Source: HGM11412 sp045536025 (GTDB lineage Bacteria > Bacillota > Clostridia > Christensenellales > Borkfalkiaceae). From it: DNA of 51,098 bases. Shown here in pieces: positions 31,875-39,340 of the stretch (positions are counted from its first letter, which is position 1; every line of letters starts with the position of its first letter). The notes under the pieces are model-generated. The model saw only the letters and a program-made list of their open reading frames with translations, searched no databases and was not told the origin of the DNA. Location: NCBI GenBank assembly GCA_045536025.1, contig JAZSMT010000017.1:1-51098 (forward strand). The letters are read 5' to 3'. Position numbers and translations under genes: made by a program.

Positions 31875-31942
31875 ATATAACAATTACGCAGTAATTATAT
31901 AACTACGCTAAAGGCGTAATATAACTGCAACGCAATATAACT
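31875..31942. repeat. Micro-hairpin array with ATATAACT spacers
   Basis: ATATAAC(A/T) occurs at 31875, 31897, 31919 and 31935 (steps 22, 22, 16). Between the copies lie AATTAC-GCA-GTAATT (31882-31896), TACGC-TAAAG-GCGTA (31904-31918) and TGC-AAC-GCA (31926-31934). Each unit is a different palindrome in a constant frame. Confidence 0.75.
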
Positions 31943-31943
31943 T

Positions 31944-31971
31944 AAAAAAGCACGCGATTGCGTGCTTTTTT
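31944..31971. terminator. Bidirectional terminator
   Basis: AAAAAAGCACGC-GATT-GCGTGCTTTTTT, 12-bp stem, ending on the last base of the leftward tmcAL gene. Confidence 0.85.
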
Positions 31972-33137
31972 TATACTATTATCATATTGTTTTCGTTGAT
32001 TTTAGTGTCCGTTACCGAAGAGTAAATTTCGGTTGCAAAAACGTCCTTTTCAAAAACTTCAAGCGCCGTGCCTGAAAGCTTTGATATATCGCTTTTTCTA
32101 GTAATTAACGGATAGCTTGCCGACGATAATTTAGATAAAAGATTAACTTTATCTTCTTTTATGGCAAGCACTTTTAAATAAAGGTCTTTTTTAAGCGCGG
32201 TGTGTACCAGCTTTTCGTCAATTTTAAGCATAGTAGATAGAAGTATTCTTTTAAGCCTTGCGCTCGTGTAGCGCTTGGTTTTTAGTTTTTCAAGAAGCTT
32301 ATCTACCGTAAAATTATCTTTACAAAGTGCTTTAATTCTATTTTCAAGCCCCTCGGTGCAGTCAATTGCCTTTTTAATCTCTGATTTAGGGGTGGAAATT
32401 AATGAATAAATAATTTCTCTATCAAATTCGGGCAGGCATTTTAGGTCTTTATAAACGTAAGAGGGAACTGCCGTTTTAATCTTTAACTTTTTACCTTTTG
32501 AAAGGGCGTTTCTTACGGCAAGGGCGGAGGGGTTGCCTCTTTTTATTTTATCGTCGTTATACCCCGCGCCTTCGCGCTTGATAACGTCTACTGCGATAGG
32601 GTAGTCGTTTTTTAGTATTGCCTTTACGTACTCAACGCCTAAAACGTTGTTTGGCAACTTTAAAACGTCTAAGTTTAAATCTGACGAGGTTTTTTCAAGC
32701 GCAATTTCTCTCGCTTGAATAAGTGAAGAGCCTTTTTTAAGCTCGTCTTTAAGAATTTTTTTATACTCGGGCGTTTCGTTTAGCAAATTAAAAGCGGTAT
32801 CTACAATGAGTTTTTTATCCCCACACTCCGAGCCGAAGCAAATAGATTTTTCAAACGGCAAAGCGTTTATTAGCTTTACTGCACCGCTTGCAAAAATTTC
32901 CGCCGTTTGCGTTGCAAACACGGTGGGAAGCTCAAACACTATATCCGCGCCAGCTAAAACGGCGTGGCGCGCACGCGTAAACTTGTCAAGCACAGCGCCT
33001 TCGCCACGCTGGGTAAAGTTACCGCTTAAAAAAACGGCGATATAGTCTGGCTTTAAAACCTCTTTTATATAGTTGATTTGGCGTAAATGCCCGTTGTGGA
33101 AGGGATTATATTCCGCAACTATAGAACAAATTTTCAA
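31971..33137 (-). CDS. tmcAL: tRNA(Met) cytidine acetate ligase
   Basis: 388 residues of the TmcAL/YlbM family, which uses ATP and acetate to acetylate C34 of elongator tRNA-Met. The nucleotidyltransferase-like N-terminus shows VAEYNPFHNGHLRQINYIK (HxGH-type motif at about 15-18), FLSGNFTQRGEGAVLDKFTRA (about 36-56) and FELPTVFATQTAEIFASGAV, with KLPNNVLGVEYVKA and VIKREGAGYND further on, as in the family. The C-terminal half is helical. Acetate in place of acetyl-CoA links it loosely to the pta gene that diverges from it. The ATG has GGGGGAATT upstream. Confidence 0.93.
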   Translation of the reverse strand: MKICSIVAEYNPFHNGHLRQINYIKEVLKPDYIAVFLSGNFTQRGEGAVLDKFTRARHAVLAGADIVFELPTVFATQTAEIFASGAVKLINALPFEKSICFGSECGDKKLIVDTAFNLLNETPEYKKILKDELKKGSSLIQAREIALEKTSSDLNLDVLKLPNNVLGVEYVKAILKNDYPIAVDVIKREGAGYNDDKIKRGNPSALAVRNALSKGKKLKIKTAVPSYVYKDLKCLPEFDREIIYSLISTPKSEIKKAIDCTEGLENRIKALCKDNFTVDKLLEKLKTKRYTSARLKRILLSTMLKIDEKLVHTALKKDLYLKVLAIKEDKVNLLSKLSSASYPLITRKSDISKLSGTALEVFEKDVFATEIYSSVTDTKINENNMIIV

Positions 33138-33153
33138 AATTCCCCCAATGTAA

Positions 33154-33182
33154 TTTACTTTTTCAAAAAATGAGTGTATAAT
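33154..33182 (+). promoter_or_regulatory. Promoter of pta
   Basis: TTTACT (33154-33159), 17 bp, TATAAT (33177-33182); the leader to the ATG is 86 bases and AT-rich. Confidence 0.65.
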
Positions 33183-33268
33183 TACTTTATAAGTGGTATC
33201 TATTACATATAATACACCAATTTAAAAAAATAATAAAGCAAAAAGCAAATTTTTATTAAGGAGAGTTT

Positions 33269-34297
33269 ATGAAAGACATTTTAAGTGAGATTAAACAAAG
33301 AGCTTCAGCTCTTAACAAAACGATAGTTTTACCCGAGGGTGAAGACTCAAGAGTGGTTGAGGCGGCTTACAAAACCGTTAACGAAAAGGTTGCATCAATT
33401 ATTCTTCTTGGCAACCCCGAAGAGATTAAGAAAAACAATCCCACCGTTTGCTTAGACGGCGTTACGGTAATTGACCCCGTCGTTTATGAAAAGACTGACG
33501 CTTACGCTGAAATGCTTTATAGTATTAGACAAGGCAAAATCAACAAAAAAACGGGCGCGCCCGAATACGCAACCGTTGAAGACGCTAAAGCGTATATTTT
33601 AAAAGACTATACTATGTACGGTGCTTTAATGCTTAAAGCAGGCGACGTTGACGGTATGGTTTCAGGTGCTTGCCACTCAACTGCAAACACACTTCGCCCC
33701 GGTCTTCAAGTTATCAAAACTGCACCCGGCGAAAAGATGGTTTCTGCGTACTTCTTAATGATAGCTCCTCCTTGCGGTAACAAATACTGTGAAGACGGTT
33801 GCTATATCTACGCTGATAGCGGTTTAGTTCAAAACCCCACTAGCGAAGAGCTTGCCTACATTGCATTATCTTCGGCAAAATCTGCTATTCAAGTTGCTAA
33901 CGTTGAGCCTAGAATTGCTTTCATTTCTCACTCTTCAAAGGGTAGTGCAAAGCACGCTGACGTTACTAAGGTTGTTGACGCTGTTAAAATTTTTAAAGAA
34001 ATCGCACCCGAATACAAAGCAGACGGCGAGCTTCAATTTGACGCGGCTATCGTTCCCGAAGTTGCTAAATCTAAAGCCCCCGGTAGCGAGGTTGCAGGTC
34101 ATGCAAACGTTATGATATTCCCCGACCTTGACGCTGGTAACAGCAACTACAAAAACACCGAGCGTTTAGGTGGCTTTATGGCAATAGGTCCTATTTGCCA
34201 AGGCTTAGCTAAGCCTATCAACGACTTATCTCGCGGTTGCGCAACTGACGATATCGTTGCGGCGGTGGCTATTACCGTTTTACAAACCCAAAATTAA
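33269..34297 (+). CDS. pta: Phosphate acetyltransferase
   Basis: 342 residues, the short (class I) form. It swaps acetyl between CoA and phosphate for ATP-yielding acetate formation in fermentation. Family marks: IVLPEGEDSRVVEAA near the start, LMLKAGDVDGMVSGACHSTANTLRP (about 119-143), FISHSSKGSAKH (about 212-223), and the C-terminal ANVMIFPDLDAGNSNYKNTERLGG ... GPICQGLAKPINDLSRG, which holds the conserved Arg and Asp. AAGGAG precedes the ATG. No ackA follows; instead a structured repeat overlaps the stop codon. Confidence 0.95.
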   Translation: MKDILSEIKQRASALNKTIVLPEGEDSRVVEAAYKTVNEKVASIILLGNPEEIKKNNPTVCLDGVTVIDPVVYEKTDAYAEMLYSIRQGKINKKTGAPEYATVEDAKAYILKDYTMYGALMLKAGDVDGMVSGACHSTANTLRPGLQVIKTAPGEKMVSAYFLMIAPPCGNKYCEDGCYIYADSGLVQNPTSEELAYIALSSAKSAIQVANVEPRIAFISHSSKGSAKHADVTKVVDAVKIFKEIAPEYKADGELQFDAAIVPEVAKSKAPGSEVAGHANVMIFPDLDAGNSNYKNTERLGGFMAIGPICQGLAKPINDLSRGCATDDIVAAVAITVLQTQN

Positions 34298-34402
34298 GTC
34301 GTTATTTACGGCGTTATACTTTGTTACTGCGATTTTTTATCACCTCGATGACCAAGTAGGTCTATCTCTGCGCTAAAAAATAACTTGCGACTAACGCCTT
34401 AA
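34294..34402. repeat. Structured stop-codon-adjacent repeat, copy B
   Basis: Begins TTAAGTCG and overlaps the TAA stop of pta. The same nested stems as copy A are kept: GGCGTTA (34310-34316) with TAACGCC (34392-34398), and ATTTTTTA (34332-34339) with TAAAAAAT (34374-34381). The tip hairpin reads GACC-AAGTA-GGTC, so the changes fall in the loop and just outside the stem. TTAA is at both ends. The following bases to 34487 are AT-rich and hold only the purM leader. Confidence 0.85.
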
Positions 34403-34487
34403 GATAGTTGTAATAGGCAAATAAAAAATCTAATCAAATTAAAAAACAAATAAAAATCAAACTAAAATCATAATTAGGAGAATTATT

Positions 34488-35531
34488 ATGCACGATAAAT
34501 CCAAGTCAGACAGCTACGCAAAAGCGGGCGTTGACATAACTGCAGGCTACAAAGCCGTTGAACTTATGAAAAAACATATTGCAAGAACGGTTGTAAACAC
34601 TAAAGCCGACGATATTGGCGGTTTTGGTGGTTTATTCCCTCTTGACCTTAGCGGTTACAAAAACCCCGTGCTCGTTTCGGGAACGGACGGTGTAGGCACT
34701 AAGCTTAAACTTGCCTTTTTGATGGACAAGCATAACACCGTTGGTATCGACTGCGTTGCAATGTGTGTTAACGACGTTATTTGTTGCGGAGCTAAACCCT
34801 TATTCTTCCTCGATTATATCGCTTGCGGTAAAAACGTGCCTGAAAAAATTGCCTCTATCGTAGAAGGTGTTGCTGAGGGTTGCGTTCAGTCGGGCAGTGA
34901 GCTTATCGGTGGCGAAACTGCTGAAATGCCAGGTTTTTATCCCATTGACGAATACGATTTAGCTGGTTTTTCAGTTGGTATAGTAGATAGAGCAAAGGTT
35001 ATTGACAAAAACACTATGCAAGAGGGTGACGTTATGATAGCAATTCCTTCATCCGGCGTGCACTCGAACGGTTTCTCGCTTGTTAGAAAGGTGTTTGACG
35101 TTGAAAATTGCGACCTTAAATCTCCTATTGACGAGCTTGGCGGAAAGTCGCTTGGCGAAACTTTGCTTACACCCACTAAAATTTACGTAAAGCCTATGCT
35201 TAAAGTGTTTGAAGAGGTTAAAGTTAAAGGCGTTTCGCACATCACGGGCGGTGGTTTCTATGAAAATATGCCACGTTCTATCAAGAAAGGCTTATCCGTT
35301 AAGATTAAGAAAGAAGACGTTAAAATTCTTCCCATTTTCAAGCTTTTACAAAAGGTTGGAAACATTGACGAAAGAGATATGTTCAACACCTTTAATATGG
35401 GCGTTGGTATGACGGTTATCGTAGCAAAAGAGGACGTTCAAAAAACCCTTGATATCTTAAAAGCTAACGGGGAGGACGCTTACGTTTTAGGCGAAATCGT
35501 ATCGGGTGACGAGGGCGTTATTTTATGTTAA
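34488..35531 (+). CDS. purM: Phosphoribosylformylglycinamidine cyclo-ligase
   Basis: 347 residues, AIR synthase, purine step 5 (FGAM + ATP to AIR). Marks: YAKAGVDITAGYKAVELMK at the start, DDIGGFGGLFPLDLS (about 42-56), VSGTDGVGTKLKLAF, the ATP-binding loop, and SGSELIGGETAEMPGFY (about 134-150). ITGGGFYENMPRSI near the C-terminus is the substrate site. TTAGGAG precedes the ATG. It is the first gene of a long operon of nearly touching genes; its TAA overlaps purN, which begins inside its last codons (35525). Confidence 0.96.
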   Translation: MHDKSKSDSYAKAGVDITAGYKAVELMKKHIARTVVNTKADDIGGFGGLFPLDLSGYKNPVLVSGTDGVGTKLKLAFLMDKHNTVGIDCVAMCVNDVICCGAKPLFFLDYIACGKNVPEKIASIVEGVAEGCVQSGSELIGGETAEMPGFYPIDEYDLAGFSVGIVDRAKVIDKNTMQEGDVMIAIPSSGVHSNGFSLVRKVFDVENCDLKSPIDELGGKSLGETLLTPTKIYVKPMLKVFEEVKVKGVSHITGGGFYENMPRSIKKGLSVKIKKEDVKILPIFKLLQKVGNIDERDMFNTFNMGVGMTVIVAKEDVQKTLDILKANGEDAYVLGEIVSGDEGVILC

Positions 35532-36139
35532 ATAAAAAGACGAAAATCGCCGTATTCGTATCGGGTGGCGGAACGAATTTGCAAGCCATACTCGAAAGCG
35601 AAAGAAGTGGAGAAATTCCCGACGGCGAGATTTCTCTAGTTTTATCAAACAACCCAAACGCTTACGCGCTTGAAAGGGCTAAAAACTTTGGCGTAAAAGC
35701 CGTGTGCGTAGACAAGTCGGTTTACAAAACGCTTGAAGAGCGCGAGCAAAAAACGGTTGAAATTTTAAAAGAAAACGGCATTGAGCTTATCGTGCTTGCA
35801 GGGTATTTATCAATACTTTCTGAAAACTTTACTAAGCTTTATAAGGGTAGAATAATAAACGTTCACCCCTCGCTTATACCCTCTTTTTGTGGAAAGGGTT
35901 ATTACGGGCTTAAAGTGCACGAAGAGGCTTTAAAATACGGTGTAAAAGTTACCGGCGCAACCGTGCATTTCGTTAACGAAATTCCAGACGGTGGCGAAAT
36001 CATTATGCAAAAAGCCGTTTATATCGAGGACGGGGACACCCCCGAAGTTTTACAAAAGCGCGTTATGCGCGAGGCAGAGTGGATTATTCTTCCTCTCGCC
36101 GTTCAAAAAATTGCAAAGAGTATAAAGGAGACGTTATGA
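35525..36139 (+). CDS. purN: Phosphoribosylglycinamide formyltransferase
   Basis: 204 residues, step 3 of purine synthesis (GAR plus 10-formyl-THF). Marks: VFVSGGGTNLQAILE (about 11-25, phosphate loop), VLAGYLSILS (about 88-97), and the catalytic region with NVHPSLIPSF (Asn and His) and GATVHFVNEIPDGGEIIMQK with the key Asp. Compared with the common HPSLLPSFPG, this has SFCGKGYYG. Starts seven bases before the purM stop, in another frame, and its TGA overlaps the ATG of purO (ATGA), so all three are coupled. Confidence 0.95.
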   Translation: MLNKKTKIAVFVSGGGTNLQAILESERSGEIPDGEISLVLSNNPNAYALERAKNFGVKAVCVDKSVYKTLEEREQKTVEILKENGIELIVLAGYLSILSENFTKLYKGRIINVHPSLIPSFCGKGYYGLKVHEEALKYGVKVTGATVHFVNEIPDGGEIIMQKAVYIEDGDTPEVLQKRVMREAEWIILPLAVQKIAKSIKETL

Positions 36140-36855
36140 CTTATCAAACCTTGTCAATGAAAGAAAGAATTTTTGGAAACCCTTACGTTGGTAGAGGTAT
36201 CGTAATAGGAAAGTCGGAAGACGGTAAAAATGCAGTATTTGCCTATTTTATTATGGGCAGAAGCGAAAATAGCAAAAATAGAGTTTTCGTTGAAAACGGC
36301 GAAGAGGTAACGATTTACCCTTACGACCCAAGTAAGGTTGAAGACCCCTCGCTCATTATTTATTCGCCCGTTAAAAAAGTTGGAAACGACGTTATCGTTA
36401 CCAACGGCGACCAAACGGATACGGTTGAAGAGTTTCTTAAAAAGGGCGAGTGTTTTAAGTGCGCGTTAAAGACGAGAAAGTTCGAGCCTGACGCTCCTAA
36501 CTTCACTCCTAGAATTAGCGGTATTTTACACCTTGACAACGAGTTTTCGTACGAGATGTCAATACTTAAAAGTGCGGACGAAAAGGGCAGTGCTTGTAAC
36601 CGTTATTTTTACGATTACGAGCCTCTTGACGGCATAGGTCATTTTATTCACACCTACGTAACCGACGGCAACCCTCTCCCCACCTTTATGGGTGAGCCTG
36701 AAAGGGTTTCAATCCCCAACGATATAGACGAGTTTGCAAGTGAGATTTGGAATAATCTTGACAGCAACAACAAAATTGCTTTACACGTTAGATATATCGA
36801 TTTGAAAAGCGGTGAAGTTGAAAGCGCAACTTATAACGTACACCAAGCCGAATAA
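36136..36855 (+). CDS. purO: IMP cyclohydrolase, PurO type
   Basis: 239 residues from the ATG at 36136, with AAGGAG just upstream and ATGA overlap with purN; the frame is open to 36079 but that lies inside purN. Family marks: GNPYVGRGIVIGKSEDGKNAVFAYFIMGRSENSKNRVF (about 13-50) and later DAPNFTPRISGI and GHFIHTYVTDGNPLPTF. PurO closes the ring of FAICAR to IMP, the last step, and was first described in archaea, but related proteins occur in Clostridia. Here it stands next to a separate AICAR transformylase, so the bifunctional PurH is replaced by two proteins. Confidence 0.85.
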   Translation: MTYQTLSMKERIFGNPYVGRGIVIGKSEDGKNAVFAYFIMGRSENSKNRVFVENGEEVTIYPYDPSKVEDPSLIIYSPVKKVGNDVIVTNGDQTDTVEEFLKKGECFKCALKTRKFEPDAPNFTPRISGILHLDNEFSYEMSILKSADEKGSACNRYFYDYEPLDGIGHFIHTYVTDGNPLPTFMGEPERVSIPNDIDEFASEIWNNLDSNNKIALHVRYIDLKSGEVESATYNVHQAE

Positions 36856-36864
36856 GGAGAAGAT

Positions 36865-38052
36865 ATGAAAGAATTATTACTTAAATACGGTTGCAACCCC
36901 AACCAAAAACCCTCTAAAATCTATATGGAAACGGGCTCTGATTTACCCATTGAGGTATTAAACGGTAAACCCGGTTACATTAATTTTTTAGACGCGTTTA
37001 ACTCGTGGCAACTTGTTAAAGAACTTAAAATTGCAACTGGTATGGCGTGCGCGTCAAGCTTTAAACACGTATCGCCCACCTCTGCGGCAGTTGGTAAAAA
37101 ATTGTCTGACAACCTTAAAAAAGCTTGCTTTGTAGACGATATCGAGGGGCTTGACGATAGTCCGCTTGCTTGTGCTTATGCAAGGGCGAGAGGAACGGAT
37201 AGAATGTCGTCTTTCGGTGACTGGATAGCACTGTCTGACGAGTGCGACGAAACTACCGCTAAAATTATTTCAAGAGAAGTGAGTGACGGTGTTATCGCGC
37301 CAGCATATTCAGACAAGGCGCTTGAAATTTTAAAAGCAAAAAGAAAGGGAACTTATAATATCGTTAAAATTGACGAAAATTATATCCCTGAAGAAATTGA
37401 GAAAAAACAGGTATTTGGCATTACCTTTGAGCAAGGTAGAAACAACTTTAAAATTGACGCCGAGCTTTTATCTAACGTTGTTACCAAAAATAAGGATATC
37501 CCAGAAGATAAGAAAATCGACCTTATCATCTCGCTTATAACTTTAAAATACACACAGTCAAACTCGGTATGCTTTGCCTTTGACGGGCAGGCAATAGGAG
37601 TTGGCGCAGGTCAACAATCGAGAATTCACTGCACCCGCTTAGCGGCGCAAAAAGCCGACCTTTGGCATTTACGCCAGCACGAAAAGGTGCTTAATCTCCA
37701 GTTTGCCGACGGTGTTGGTAGACCTGACAAAAACAATATTATCGACCTTTATCTTTCCGATGACGAGAGCGATTTAGTTCTTGGGGACGACGTTTGGCAA
37801 AAGAACTTTAAAGTTCGCCCCGAGCCGTTTACAAAGGAAGAAAAGAAGGCGTACCTTGCAACTATCAAGGGCGTATCACTAGGAAGCGACGCTTTCTTCC
37901 CCTTCTTCGACAATATCGATAGAGCAGCAAAAAGCGGTGTTTCTTACGTTGCTCAGCCGGGCGGTTCCGTGCGTGACGATTTGGTTATCGAAGCTGCCGA
38001 CGGTTACGGTATGGCAATGGCTTTCACGGGTATGAGATTATTCCACCATTAA
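36865..38052 (+). CDS. purH: AICAR formyltransferase (stand-alone PurH transformylase)
   Basis: 395 residues corresponding to the transformylase part of PurH only; the IMP cyclohydrolase domain of about 200 residues at the N-terminus is absent. Marks: LRYG-like LLKYGCNPNQKPSKIY at the start, ASSFKHVSPTSAAVG (about 64-78, the Lys-His active site), ARGTDRMSSFGDWIALS, TQSNSVCFAFDGQAIGVGAGQQSRIHCTRLA (about 231-261) and FFPFFDNIDRAAKSGV. It transfers formyl from 10-formyl-THF to AICAR; PurO upstream then makes IMP. AAGGAG precedes the ATG, nine bases after the purO stop. Confidence 0.93.
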   Translation: MKELLLKYGCNPNQKPSKIYMETGSDLPIEVLNGKPGYINFLDAFNSWQLVKELKIATGMACASSFKHVSPTSAAVGKKLSDNLKKACFVDDIEGLDDSPLACAYARARGTDRMSSFGDWIALSDECDETTAKIISREVSDGVIAPAYSDKALEILKAKRKGTYNIVKIDENYIPEEIEKKQVFGITFEQGRNNFKIDAELLSNVVTKNKDIPEDKKIDLIISLITLKYTQSNSVCFAFDGQAIGVGAGQQSRIHCTRLAAQKADLWHLRQHEKVLNLQFADGVGRPDKNNIIDLYLSDDESDLVLGDDVWQKNFKVRPEPFTKEEKKAYLATIKGVSLGSDAFFPFFDNIDRAAKSGVSYVAQPGGSVRDDLVIEAADGYGMAMAFTGMRLFHH

Positions 38053-38061
38053 GGAGTAGAT

Positions 38062-39333
38062 ATGAAAATTTTAGTAGTAGGTGGCGGTGGTAGAGAACAC
38101 GCCATTATAAAAAGTTTATTAAAGAGCGATAAAGTAGAAAAAATTTACGCTCTACCCGGTAACGGTGGTATCGCAATGGATGCAGAGTGTTATCCTATAA
38201 AGGCTACAGAGCTTGATAAAATCGTTGAGTTTGCAGTAGATAAAAAGGTGGACTATGCAGTCGTTGCGCCTGACGACCCGTTAGTTCTGGGCTTAGTTGA
38301 CCGCCTTGAAGAGGTGGGTGTTCCCTGCTTTGGCCCTAAAAAGGACGCTGCCATTATAGAGGGAAGTAAAGTCTTTTCTAAATGGCTTATGAAAAAATAC
38401 GGTATTCCAACGGGCGACAGCGTAACCTTTACAAACGCTGACGAGGCGATTGAATACCTTAAAAAATCTGATTACCCCACCGTTATCAAAGCTGACGGTT
38501 TGGCACTTGGCAAGGGCGTTATAATTGCTCAAACTTTTGAAGAGGCTGAAAACGCCGTTAAAGAAATTATGCTTGACAAGGTTTTCGGCGCAAGCGGTAA
38601 CAGCATTTTAATCGAGGAATTTTTGACAGGCCCAGAAGTTTCCGTTTTATCCTTTACCGACGGCAACGTGGTTGTTCCCATGGTATCGTCTATGGACCAC
38701 AAGCGCGCTAAAGACGGCGACGAGGGCTTAAACACAGGCGGTATGGGAACGGTTGCTCCCAATCCCTATTACACGGAAAATATAGCCAAAGAGTGTATGG
38801 ATAAAATATTTATCCCAACTATCGAGGCTATGAATAAAGAGGGTAGAACTTTTAAAGGTTGCTTGTATTTCGGGCTTATGCTTACCCCGAAAGGACCTAA
38901 GGTTATAGAGTATAACTGTAGATTTGGCGACCCCGAAACTCAAGTGGTATTGCCTCTACTTGAAAGCGACCTTTTAACTATTATGCAAGCTACGACGAGT
39001 GGCACTTTAAATCCCGATGAGGTTAAGTGGAAAAAGGGCGCTGCTACTTGCGTAGTAATGGCATCAAACGGCTATCCGCAAAAGTATGAAAGCGGTTTTG
39101 AAATTAAAATCGGAAAATTAGAAGGCGACGAGGACGTTTACGTTGCAGGCGCTAAGCTTGACGGTGGCGTACTTAAAACGTCGGGCGGTAGAGTTCTTGG
39201 CGCGGTAGCAACGGCAAGTAGTTTAAAAGAAGCCGTTGAAAAGGCGTACAAGGTAGCTGGTAAGATTTCATTTGACAACGCATATTACAGAAAAGACATA
39301 GGAAAACGCGCGCTTTCGCGCCTTGAAAAATAG
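38062..39333 (+). CDS. purD: Phosphoribosylamine-glycine ligase
   Basis: 423 residues, GAR synthetase, an ATP-grasp ligase for step 2. Marks: ILVVGGGGREHAIIKSLLKS at the start, YALPGNGGIA, APDDPLVLGLVDRLEEVGVPCFGPKKDAAIIEGSK (about 70-105), the ATP-grasp loop KADGLALGKGVI and the C-terminal NCRFGDPETQVVLPLLESDL (metal site). AAGGAG precedes the ATG. The TAG stop is part of the next gene's ribosome binding site (TAGGAG). Confidence 0.96.
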   Translation: MKILVVGGGGREHAIIKSLLKSDKVEKIYALPGNGGIAMDAECYPIKATELDKIVEFAVDKKVDYAVVAPDDPLVLGLVDRLEEVGVPCFGPKKDAAIIEGSKVFSKWLMKKYGIPTGDSVTFTNADEAIEYLKKSDYPTVIKADGLALGKGVIIAQTFEEAENAVKEIMLDKVFGASGNSILIEEFLTGPEVSVLSFTDGNVVVPMVSSMDHKRAKDGDEGLNTGGMGTVAPNPYYTENIAKECMDKIFIPTIEAMNKEGRTFKGCLYFGLMLTPKGPKVIEYNCRFGDPETQVVLPLLESDLLTIMQATTSGTLNPDEVKWKKGAATCVVMASNGYPQKYESGFEIKIGKLEGDEDVYVAGAKLDGGVLKTSGGRVLGAVATASSLKEAVEKAYKVAGKISFDNAYYRKDIGKRALSRLEK

Positions 39334-39340
39334 GAGCAAA

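Noticed and set aside
31875..31942. CRISPR array
   Set aside because: Units are 16-22 bp with 8-bp repeats, there are no spacers of 30-40 bases and no cas genes in the window.
34298..34487. Purine riboswitch before purM
   Set aside because: I could not find the three-way junction with its conserved loop bases; the space is filled by the structured repeat and an AT-rich leader.
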